Source of the DNA: an uncultured Prevotellaceae bacterium
GTDB lineage: Bacteria; Bacteroidota; Bacteroidia; Bacteroidales; Muribaculaceae
Direction of reading: 5' to 3'
DNA length: 64,000 bases
Assembly: GCA_900316835.1 (NCBI GenBank)
Contig: ONEL01000004.1
Location: 62,001-126,000 of the forward strand
The notes under the pieces: model-generated
Database searches by the model: none
Told to the model about the DNA's origin: nothing
The model's input: the letters and a program-made list of their open reading frames with translations, nothing else
In this document: positions 34,991 through 44,300 of the stretch, one piece after another
Position numbering within the stretch: the first letter of the stretch is position 1
Layout: each line of letters begins with the position of its first letter
Program-made: the position numbers and the translations under genes

Positions 34991-37987
34991 TTACTTGATG
35001 ATAGAATTATATATTAAGGCTTGCGTGTTGGTGCGGGCATTAACTTTGCCCACGGCAGGGTTACCACGCTCGGGACAAACACTATTAGCCAAGAAAATAA
35101 AAATTGTGTCGGTCTTGGGGTCTACCCAGAAGCATGTACCAGTGAAGCCAGTGTGTCCAACGGTCTCGGGCGAGGCTTCGTCGCAAGTGTTGGACCAGTC
35201 AGGTTTCTTGAGATTAGGCTTATCAAATCCCAGCCCTCGATGAGAATTAGGGCTTTTAGACTTGAGGAAGGTATCGACTGTGGATTTCTTGAGGAACTCC
35301 TGTCCGCCATATTTACCACCGTTGAGCCACATCTGGAAGATTTTTGCCAGGTCATTAGCGTTAGAAAACAATCCGGCATTCCCTTGCACTCCACCCGAGA
35401 AAGCCGCCAGCTCATCATGCACATAGCCATGAATGTGCTGCTTGCGCAAGTAGGTGTCGACCTCGGTAAAGGCAATTTCGTCTCGCTTGAACTTATTGAG
35501 TGGCCTATAGGTGGTGTGATAAGAGCCCAGCGGTTTTAATATTTTCTCTCCCACATATTCGTCGAGCCCCTTGTGAGTGATCTCCTGCAACGCATTGGCA
35601 AGGAGACAAAAGTTAAGGCAGCTGTAGAGATAGTTCTTGTTTGGACGTAACTTTGAGTGATAAATGCGATTCATGATTGAATCGTAGGTCACTTTTCCAC
35701 CATAGATACCATCGGCAATAGCAATGTTAAACTCCTTGGTGGGATGGTCGCTGAGGATATCGGTGCGCAATTTAGCATACTTGTTACCATAAGCATTTTT
35801 CATCACCTTAATCGAATTCACATCACTTGGTTTGTCGGTAATGAGTTTCCCGGAATAAGTGGCTGGGTCAAACATCATCTCCCACATGCTCAGTGATGGT
35901 TGCATGCCTGTCTCGTGATAGAGCAACTGACGAATTGTAATGTCACTCTTGTCGGTATCACGAAGCCCAGGTATATACTTGCTGGCACGTTCATCGAGTT
36001 TTATCTTACCCTCATCATAGAGTTTCATGATACCACTCAAAGTACCCGAGGCTTTTGACACCGAAGCCAGTCCATACAAGGTGTTCTCTGTAACGGGAAT
36101 TCCCGAGTTGTAATCAATCTCTCCATGGGCTTTATTGTAGATAATTTTCCCATGTCGCGCTACAAGCACTTGGCACCCCGGGAAGGCTTTTTGCTGAATG
36201 CCATAGTTGCAGATTGAGTCAATCTTGTAAATCAGCTCAGGCTTCATGCCCACCTCAACAGGAAGAGCGTAGCCCAGTCGCACGGCATCATATTTCACTC
36301 CTATGCCCGCATGAAGGATTTTTTTATTCTCTTGCGACTTGATGGTGAGTGGCAACACTCCACAGGCGGCATTGCCTCCGAAAATGGTTTGCGCCACATA
36401 GTCTTGCCACACCTCGTCATTGCCATAACCAAGCACCAGCGCGTCCACATCGCCACTAGTGATAAGAGAAGCATAGTTGTGCAAATTCTCAGGCGAATCG
36501 AGTACCACAGCTATTGTGTTCTTGAAGTTATGTGCTACAGCAAGTGCGTTTTCCACGTGTTCAGGACCACTCACAGCTATTATAACACGGTTTCGGTCAC
36601 GAGCGGCAAGCAATGGAGCCACCGAGGTATAGGGAACCGTGGCAGCATAATTGGCACATCGCCGCTGGAACATGTTGTCGCCACTATTTCCCAACCCTAA
36701 AGTAACAACCGGAAGCATGCCTTTTCCAAGATTTGCCACCGGCAAGAGGTTGTGGCCATTGGAAGCCACTGTCACCGAGGCTGACACAAGCCTGCGGTTA
36801 AGGTCCTGGGCATACTGTGTATTAATTTTCTCCTTAACATCGCTCAGGTTTATCTCTTTCTTACCATTAGTTGCAATGCCCAGCGCGTACTTGAAGCGGA
36901 GCATCTTCTTGCAACGGGTTTCAATGTCGCTCCATGTTATTGTGCCATTCTCAATAGCAGCATTGATTGCAATGATTGCTTCCTCAAGGTTGGCTGGCAT
37001 GAGTAGCACATCGTTGCCAGCAATAATGGCATTGACACATGGGTCACCATCAACGGCTTTTGCGCCCTCCATGTTAAGAGCATCGGTGAAGACAAGTCCT
37101 TCAAATCCCATGTCACGCTTTAGCAACCCATCAACGCACTGCTTCGAGAGCGAGCAGGGCATTGTGCCGTCGTTTAGAAAGTCGACATCGATGTGTGCGG
37201 TGAGCATGCCACCAAGCCCTGCCTCAACATATTTCTTGAATGGCACTAAGTCATAGAGCATCATTTCCCGCATCGACTTGTCGATGTGTGGCAATTCCTT
37301 GTGAGAGTCGGCTGTGGTGGAGCCATGTCCAGGAAAATGCTTAGCGGTAGAGAGCACACCACCATCCTCCAGCCCCTTGGCAAAGGCTATGCCATTACGG
37401 GCAGCCACATCAGGGCTTGAGCCAAAAGAGCGGTTGCCCACAACAGCTCCAGGCCTGTCTATCACATCAAGCACCGGAGCAAAGTTTACATGCACACCCA
37501 TGAGTGCACACTCACGTGCCACCTCACGACCGTAATCATAAATGAGCTTGTCATTTCCTACTCCGCCTAGCCACAAGTTGCGAGGAAATACTTGAGCATC
37601 GCTCATGCGCATTGAGAGCCCCCACTCTGCATCAAGAGCAATCATCAGGGGCACCGACGCCATCGACTGGGCATAGTTAGTCAATCGAGCCTGAGTGAGA
37701 ATATCACTTTTCTCGTAGATGAGTCCTCCCACCTTGAGGTCTTGCACATATTGTTTGGCAACCTGCATTGAATGCTCCGAGTTGTCGGGCGTGATTGCCA
37801 TGATAATGATTTGTGCAATGCGCTCGTTGGGCGTGAGCTTGGAATAAGTGTTATTCACCCATTTCTCCATGTCTTGTAAGTTGACTCGATTCAAGATGGA
37901 TGGCCTTGTGGCAAGAGCTTGCTGCCCTGCCATTAGCAGGACAGCAAGTAGAACAATAGTTAATAATTTCGGTCGTCGGGATGTCAT
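34991..37987 (-). CDS. GH3 beta-N-acetylglucosaminidase-like domain fused to a serine beta-lactamase-family domain
   Basis: 998 residues with a signal peptide. Residues of about 40-390 are a GH3 domain of NagZ type: FGSSPDVAARNG, AKHFPGHGSTTADSHKELP (NagZ catalytic loop with Asp-His) and FTDALNMEGAK with the nucleophile Asp. Residues of about 390-570 are the GH3 C-terminal-like domain, and about 600-990 a class C beta-lactamase/PBP-type domain with LASVSKASG (SxxK), YSCLN and GHTGFTG. It probably removes GlcNAc from peptidoglycan fragments and hydrolyses peptide or ester bonds (inference); this fusion is known in Bacteroidetes. Confidence 0.92.
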   Translation of the reverse strand: MTSRRPKLLTIVLLAVLLMAGQQALATRPSILNRVNLQDMEKWVNNTYSKLTPNERIAQIIIMAITPDNSEHSMQVAKQYVQDLKVGGLIYEKSDILTQARLTNYAQSMASVPLMIALDAEWGLSMRMSDAQVFPRNLWLGGVGNDKLIYDYGREVARECALMGVHVNFAPVLDVIDRPGAVVGNRSFGSSPDVAARNGIAFAKGLEDGGVLSTAKHFPGHGSTTADSHKELPHIDKSMREMMLYDLVPFKKYVEAGLGGMLTAHIDVDFLNDGTMPCSLSKQCVDGLLKRDMGFEGLVFTDALNMEGAKAVDGDPCVNAIIAGNDVLLMPANLEEAIIAINAAIENGTITWSDIETRCKKMLRFKYALGIATNGKKEINLSDVKEKINTQYAQDLNRRLVSASVTVASNGHNLLPVANLGKGMLPVVTLGLGNSGDNMFQRRCANYAATVPYTSVAPLLAARDRNRVIIAVSGPEHVENALAVAHNFKNTIAVVLDSPENLHNYASLITSGDVDALVLGYGNDEVWQDYVAQTIFGGNAACGVLPLTIKSQENKKILHAGIGVKYDAVRLGYALPVEVGMKPELIYKIDSICNYGIQQKAFPGCQVLVARHGKIIYNKAHGEIDYNSGIPVTENTLYGLASVSKASGTLSGIMKLYDEGKIKLDERASKYIPGLRDTDKSDITIRQLLYHETGMQPSLSMWEMMFDPATYSGKLITDKPSDVNSIKVMKNAYGNKYAKLRTDILSDHPTKEFNIAIADGIYGGKVTYDSIMNRIYHSKLRPNKNYLYSCLNFCLLANALQEITHKGLDEYVGEKILKPLGSYHTTYRPLNKFKRDEIAFTEVDTYLRKQHIHGYVHDELAAFSGGVQGNAGLFSNANDLAKIFQMWLNGGKYGGQEFLKKSTVDTFLKSKSPNSHRGLGFDKPNLKKPDWSNTCDEASPETVGHTGFTGTCFWVDPKTDTIFIFLANSVCPERGNPAVGKVNARTNTQALIYNSIIK

Positions 37988-38019
37988 TTTTCAGGAATTT
38001 GATTTATCTTTTATTAGCT

Positions 38020-39549
38020 TTATTTAGCGTTCTTGTGAATCATGCGAGGCTCGTCGTTGGCGTCAACCACTCTTCCTTCGGCAGTAAGTTTCTTGATATA
38101 GGCTTTCATGTGCTCGCCATAGGGCACAGTGTCGATAAAGGTGCGTGGTCCCTTGCCTAGGGCTTCCATGTGATCGCCACCATTGGCAAGATAGTCGATA
38201 GTGCCAATGCGATAAACCTTATTGGGGTTGATTTTCTTGCCATTGAGTTTAGCCATGGTAATCTTGGGGTCGTCGAGGCTGCCGGTGAATTCCACCTTAA
38301 ATTCCTTGCTCACGGCGTCACCACCACGAGTGGCCATGACACGTAGCGCCTCGAGCAGGTCGCTACCTTTCACTTCTACAACCAGGAAGCGGTTGTCGAA
38401 GGGGAACATCGAGCCCATGAGCCCCTCGGTGACATCGCCCTTGGGCATGGGCTGGCGAATGCCGCCCTTGTTCATTATCACGCCATCAAGCTTGACGCCA
38501 CTAATGCCAGGAAGCATTTCCATCACGGCGTCGCAAAGCCAGTTTTGAGAGGGCTGGTCGCCATCCCCCATAGCTCGCACCGAGTGTCCAAGCACATTGC
38601 TCATCACACTGTCGACCTTGAACTTGTAGGGAGCTAGCCATGCTTCAAAGGCAGGATAATGAGCTTTAGCGTCGAACGACTTGTCGAGCTTGATTTGGTC
38701 ATATTTTACCGAGAAGTCATCAAGATCGATATCATAGACGGCAACATACTTGCCATGCTTACCATTTTGACCAATGGTGACAATCTTGCCGTCGGCATTG
38801 CGCACCTGTGTGCGAGGGTCACCCGGTTTCAAGAGCGTGTGAGTGTGACCACCCACTATCATGTCGATGTAATGCGAGCGGGATGCAATGATTGAATCGC
38901 CCACTTGCCCAACCGTTTCGGGGTAATAACCAATGTGTGAAACCATGATTGTGAAGTCCACTTTCTGCACCTCCTTGAGATAACGGGCTGTAGCCTCGGC
39001 GACCTCACCATTGTCGAGATAGAGCATGCCTTCATATTTGTCATCGCTGATAAGCCCCTTGGGGTCAACATTAATGCCAAAGAAGCCTATTCGCTTTCCT
39101 GCAACAGTCTTGATGCAATAAGGTTGCATCACATTTGCCATAGGGCTATTGCTAAAATCATAGTTTGCCGACATTTTCACCGCCTTAATGTTCTTGTAGA
39201 GGCTGGCTAACTCATCAATGCCATTATCAAACTCGTGGTTACCCAGCACAACCATGTCGTAACCCAGGCTGTCGATTGAGGCATATTCTACCTCCCCACG
39301 GAACATAGAGAAATAGAGTGTACCTTGAACGGCGTCGCCGGCATGAACAGCGATAACGTTCTTGTGGTTGCGGCGCACCTCATCGAAGGCGGCACGACGG
39401 CGCAATAGTCCTCCCAAGCCATCGCTGGCAGGCTCAATTTGGCTGTGGGTATCGTTAGCTCCCAGCACAATCAAGTGCTCGGCTTGCACATTAGGTATAG
39501 CAATCAATGCTATTACACTTGCTAATAACAACTTGGAAATCTGTTTCAT
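38020..39549 (-). CDS. Periplasmic 5'-nucleotidase / metallophosphatase
   Basis: A 509-residue UshA-like enzyme with a signal peptide ending near QAEH. The N-terminal metallophosphatase domain has the metal motifs GANDTHSQIEP, VLGNHEFDNG, VSHIGY and GGHTHTLL; the C-terminal nucleotide-binding domain has NKGGIRQPMPKG and YLANGGDHME. It hydrolyses extracellular nucleotides or related phosphate esters for salvage. Here both domains are in a single chain. Gene order and the 32-bp gap suggest co-transcription with the GH3 fusion downstream. Confidence 0.93.
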   Translation of the reverse strand: MKQISKLLLASVIALIAIPNVQAEHLIVLGANDTHSQIEPASDGLGGLLRRRAAFDEVRRNHKNVIAVHAGDAVQGTLYFSMFRGEVEYASIDSLGYDMVVLGNHEFDNGIDELASLYKNIKAVKMSANYDFSNSPMANVMQPYCIKTVAGKRIGFFGINVDPKGLISDDKYEGMLYLDNGEVAEATARYLKEVQKVDFTIMVSHIGYYPETVGQVGDSIIASRSHYIDMIVGGHTHTLLKPGDPRTQVRNADGKIVTIGQNGKHGKYVAVYDIDLDDFSVKYDQIKLDKSFDAKAHYPAFEAWLAPYKFKVDSVMSNVLGHSVRAMGDGDQPSQNWLCDAVMEMLPGISGVKLDGVIMNKGGIRQPMPKGDVTEGLMGSMFPFDNRFLVVEVKGSDLLEALRVMATRGGDAVSKEFKVEFTGSLDDPKITMAKLNGKKINPNKVYRIGTIDYLANGGDHMEALGKGPRTFIDTVPYGEHMKAYIKKLTAEGRVVDANDEPRMIHKNAK

Positions 39550-39590
39550 ATCAAAAGGCTTAAAAAATTAATTATTAATCAACGAAGATA

Positions 39591-39598
39591 CAAAAATA
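39591..39598 (-). promoter_or_regulatory. Promoter -7 element of the nucleotidase-GH3-TlpA unit
   Basis: TATTTTTG on the minus strand, 42 bp before the nucleotidase ATG. No convincing -33 element. Confidence 0.55.
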
Positions 39599-39661
39599 GA
39601 ATAAAATACACATTAACTATATCGTTTTTTTTACATTTTTTAAAAAAGAAGATAATCAAAG

Positions 39662-39693
39662 TTTTGTTCCATGACTTATTTTCAATAATTTTG
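39662..39693 (+). promoter_or_regulatory. Promoter of the RsmF-like gene
   Basis: TTTTG at 39662-39666, 19 bp, TAATTTTG at 39686-39693, and a leader of about 20 nt. Confidence 0.7.
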
Positions 39694-39718
39694 CACCCAC
39701 ACAAAAAATGGTAAAATA

Positions 39719-41107
39719 ATGCCCTTGAACAATGATTTCATAACGCAAATAGAGGCACTCCTGCCTCATGGCGAGGCACATGCAATGCTTGATGCCATTG
39801 ACCAGCGTGACGTGGAGGTGGCGGTGAGATTTAATAACGCCAAGTGCCATTCAATGTCCACCCACCTAGAGCGAGTGCCATGGTGCGAGTGGGGAGCCTA
39901 TCTTGTCAGGCGACCACAATTCACCTTCGACCCCATGTTGCATGCCGGAGCCTACTATGTGCAGGACGCGTCGTCGATGTTTATCTATCACGTTATAAAA
40001 AGCCTTGTGCATGCACCTGTGCGATACCTCGACCTGTGCGCTGCTCCAGGTGGCAAAACCACTGCCGCGTTGCAGGCATTGCCAGCCGGCAGTGCAATGG
40101 TTGCAAACGAGATAGTGCCTCCTCGCGCACATGTGCTACGAGAGAATGTGATTAAATGGGGGAATCCCGCCTGCATGGTCACTTGCGACAGTCCCTGGGC
40201 ACTAGGAGCGCTGACCAACACGTTTGACGTGATTGCCGCCGACGTCCCTTGCAGTGGCGAGGGAATGTTCCGCAAGGACGACGAGGCCATCGCGCAATGG
40301 TCTCCAGCCCTTGTTGAGCAATGCTCCGCACGCCAGCGCGTCATCCTTGCAGATGTGTGGAACGCGCTGAAACCTGGCGGGCTTCTCATCTACAGCACTT
40401 GCACCTATAATCGTCAAGAGAATGAGGAGATGGTGCAATTCATTATTAACGAGCTTGGAGCCACGCCACTAGAAGTACCAATCGAGTCATCATGGAACAT
40501 TCATGGAGCTATAGAGTGCGACGTGCCGTGCTATCGCTTCATGCCACACATCACTCGAGGTGAGGGGCTCTTCGTGTGCGTGCTTCGCAAGAACAGTGGC
40601 GCACTAGCGTTAACCAACTCTAAAAAAGACAAAAAGAAAGTCAAGAAATCGTCACAAGCAATTCCTGCCGAGGTCAAAAAATGGGTTACAGGCAATAACG
40701 ATTTCGCCATGTATGACAACATTGTTTTTGCCACTCCACAGAGCATTAAAGAGATGGTTGAAATTGACACATCTAACATTCATGTAATCAAACCATTTGG
40801 CATTGCGCTGTGCGAGAACAAAGGAAAGAAAACAGTACCTTGCCATCACCTTGCCATGAGCACCCTGCTACAGCAAGAGGCATTCCCGCTGTGCGAAGTA
40901 GACTATCCCACCGCCATAGCCTACCTGCGAGGCGAAGCACTAACGATTGACGCACCACGAGGCTATGTGCTGATAACCTACCGCAACTCCCCACTGGGCT
41001 TCGTCAACAACTTAGGCAATCGGGCCAATAACCTCTACCCCAAGCCATGGCGCATCATGAGCTCACACGTTCCCGAGCAAGCACCTGCTATTTCAGGTGA
41101 AGTCTAA
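39719..41107 (+). CDS. 16S rRNA m5C methyltransferase, RsmF-like (NOL1/NOP2/Sun family)
   Basis: A 462-residue SAM-dependent RNA cytosine-C5 methyltransferase. The catalytic core shows LDLCAAPGGKTTA (SAM motif I), ADVPCSGEGMFR (motif IV with the release Cys) and LIYSTCTYNRQENEE (motif VI with the nucleophile Cys). After a lysine-rich linker near residue 300, the C-terminal 140 residues form the PUA-like/RsmF RNA-binding domain. Family knowledge points to m5C1407 of 16S rRNA; another target is possible. It stands alone. Confidence 0.9.
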   Translation: MPLNNDFITQIEALLPHGEAHAMLDAIDQRDVEVAVRFNNAKCHSMSTHLERVPWCEWGAYLVRRPQFTFDPMLHAGAYYVQDASSMFIYHVIKSLVHAPVRYLDLCAAPGGKTTAALQALPAGSAMVANEIVPPRAHVLRENVIKWGNPACMVTCDSPWALGALTNTFDVIAADVPCSGEGMFRKDDEAIAQWSPALVEQCSARQRVILADVWNALKPGGLLIYSTCTYNRQENEEMVQFIINELGATPLEVPIESSWNIHGAIECDVPCYRFMPHITRGEGLFVCVLRKNSGALALTNSKKDKKKVKKSSQAIPAEVKKWVTGNNDFAMYDNIVFATPQSIKEMVEIDTSNIHVIKPFGIALCENKGKKTVPCHHLAMSTLLQQEAFPLCEVDYPTAIAYLRGEALTIDAPRGYVLITYRNSPLGFVNNLGNRANNLYPKPWRIMSSHVPEQAPAISGEV

Positions 41108-41280
41108 GGAAATAAAAAAGTAACGATTTCGATGCAAAAAAGCCCTGAAATTCAATCTTTTTTAGATAAATCAGCATCTTAGAAAAACACAAATAAATTT
41201 GTTTTTTCTTTCGGTTTGCACTAAATTTTGATAAATTAGTCTGCGCTTCGGAAATAAAAATAAAAAAACTTTGTTTTTTA

Positions 41281-41322
41281 TTTTGTATTTCTCTCAACTT
41301 GCACTAATTTTGTTTAACTTTG
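41281..41322 (+). promoter_or_regulatory. Tandem -7 elements upstream of tamB-tamA
   Basis: TTTTG at 41281-41285, 19 bp, TAATTTTG at 41305-41312, and immediately after it TAACTTTG at 41315-41322. Two overlapping promoters are possible; the first has the better spacing. Confidence 0.6.
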
Positions 41323-41399
41323 CAAGTTAATCGTTACTATTTTCCATGAAGGATAGCAGCAACGAGTAATTAAAAGATTGAATTTCAAAATTATAACAG

Positions 41400-44300
41400 T
41401 TGGCCGAAGGACGCAAATACAAGTTTTGGAAATGGGTTTCGTGGAGCCTAGGCATTGTGATGTTACTCATCATCATGTTGCCCTTTGCGCTCTATATACC
41501 ATGGGTTCAGAATAAGGCCAAAGACATTGCATGCTGCTATGTGAAGGAGAAAACCGGGATGGATCTCACGGTGGGTCGTGTGCTAATCAAGTTTCCACTC
41601 GACGTGAGCCTTGACGACGTTCAACTTCTTGACCAGAACGGCGACACCATGGTTGTTGCCAAGAATTTCACCGCAGGTGTGGCTGTAAAACCATTGCTCG
41701 ACAAGCGCCTGGAGATTGACGGTGCCCAATTAACCGAAGGCAAGTATCGCATGGTGAGCGAGGACTCGTCGCTTGTGCTCCGTGCCGACGTAAAACACTG
41801 CAAATTCACTGGCGCCGACATCGACCTCGACAACAACAAAATCAACGTGCTTGATGGCGAGCTCACGGGTGGAAAAGTGCACCTGAGTTTGTACCCCTAC
41901 AAGAAAATTGAGGAGCCCGACTCGACCAAGAGCGCCCCCTGGCGCATTAACGCAAAGCATCTTGTGCTTAATGATGTGGACTACACGATGGAAATGCAGC
42001 CCACTATCGACAAGCTTACCGCTCATGTGGGTCATGCCGAGCTTAAAGACGGGTGTGTTGATACCGGATTGCACACCGTTGACGCAAAATATCTGGGAGT
42101 TGACACGGTGGACTGCAAGTACACCTACCCCAGCCCCGCCGAGGCAGCTCGCTTCAATCGCGAGCATCAGCTACCACCCGAAGTGTATGACCCCTATCAA
42201 GATACTATCCCGTGGACCGTAAAAGGCGACAGCTTGCACATGAGCAATGGTCATGCCATCTATGCCAAGACTGGCGCTAAACCCCAGCGAGGCTTTGATA
42301 GTGACTACATTGAAGTGAGCGACATCAACTTTGACGTGAAAGATTTTTACAATCGAGGGACAAACGTGTCGGTACCACTCAGGAATCTCACTGCCCGTGA
42401 ACGTAGTGGTCTGGAAATAAAAGAAGCTCATGGCACTGCCAGGGTCAACAGCCAGGACATTCAGCTCGACGATTTCAAGCTCAAGACTCGTGGCAGCAGC
42501 ATCGACCTGGATGGCAAGATGGACATGAGCATGCTGAACAATGATCACACCGGCAGCATGAAGTTGACCACCAATGCCAGCGTCGACTTGCGTGAACTGG
42601 GCAAGGTGATGCCATCAATATCAAGTGTCACAAAGAATATTCCAAGTTCACGTCCTGTGAAAGTGAAGGGTACCTTTGAGGGCAATACCCGCGACATCGA
42701 CATCAAAGATGGCACATTGGAAATTCCCGGTAGCGTAAAAGCCAAGGTGAGCGGAAACATAAAGAATGTCACCGACCCCAAGCGCCTGCGAGCTAAAGTA
42801 AACTTTGATGCCGATGTCAACAATGTGGACTTTGCCAAGAAAGAGTTCCTGAGCAAAGAGCAACAAAAACAAGTGAATATTGTGCCCATGAAGGTTAGGG
42901 GCAAGGTAGACTATAGCCCCACACAAGTGGGTGGAGACATCGACATGCGGCTCAAGCAAGGCGGAAGCCTGGTGGGCTCAGGGAGCTATAACCTCAACAA
43001 CAATAGCTACACCGTTGATGCCACCGCTCGGTCACTGCCAGTGAGCAAGATAGTTCCCCAGCTTGATGTTAAGAACGTGAGCGCTCACGTCAAGGCCAAG
43101 GGGCATGGTTTCGATTTCCTAAGCAAAAATACCGCGGTCGATGCCCAAGTTAAGCTTGACAACATCGACTATGCAGGAAAGCAATATCGCAATCTCGACG
43201 CCGATGTAAAACTGGCTGGGACAAACTTTGACGCCAAGGTCAATGCACGTGGCCGAGGCACCATGGCCGCCAAAGGGAGCTTCGACCCCAAGAGCCAGAA
43301 GTATGACATTGATGCCGACATGCACTCATTCCCTGTTAACGAGTTTGCCCCCGACTTGGGAGTTGGTAAACTCACGGCAAAGGTAAAAGCACGTGGACAG
43401 AATTTCAATTTCCTCAACCCCAACACTAGAATCGATGCCGATATTGACTTGGGAAGCGTGGAATATAACAACCAAGTCTATAAAGACCTGAAAGGTAACA
43501 TTGCCCTCAACGGCAAGAGTTTTGAGGGACATATCAACTCCAGCAACCCCAACTGCGATGTTTATGCCGACCTTGACGGCACCATCAATGGCGACGAATA
43601 TACCGTGAACCTAAAAGGCAACGTGCACGATCTCGACCTTCAAGCACTCAATCTCATGGACATGCCTTGCAACGGCAGTGGTGACATTGACTTGCACGGG
43701 ACTTTCAACTTGAAGAAAAAGACATATAAAGCCGACGTGAGTCTCAGCTCACTGGACTGGAACATTGACGGGAAACAAATATTCTCGGACCAGACCGACA
43801 TTAGCTTTGATGCCGACAACAATTCCACTACCGCCTACTACAATGATGAGAGCACCTACATCAATTTCACCGCGCCACACAGCATCAACGACCTGCTGGA
43901 TAGGTTCTCAAAGTGCTCAACCATCGCACAACGACAATACAAGAAGGTGGACATGAATGTGAATGAACTGGTTGACGCATTGCCACAATTTGACATGGAT
44001 GTAAAAATGGGAGCCAATGGTCTTGTGCAGCGCGTCCTGGGCCAGTGGGATATCGACTTCCGTGATGTGCAAGCTCACGTCACTCGCGACAGCACATTGC
44101 ATGGCACCGCCACGGCACAATCGCTTAGTGTGGGAAGCACAGCCATCGACTCGCTTTCGCTCTATGTCGACGAGTTTGACGACATGCTCTCCTTCGAGGG
44201 ACACATGGACAACCGCAAGGGCACCTGGGATAATATGGCAAAGGTCGATGTGAGCGGCTACGCCACCGGCTCACAACTAAACATGATGGTCAACCAGCGA

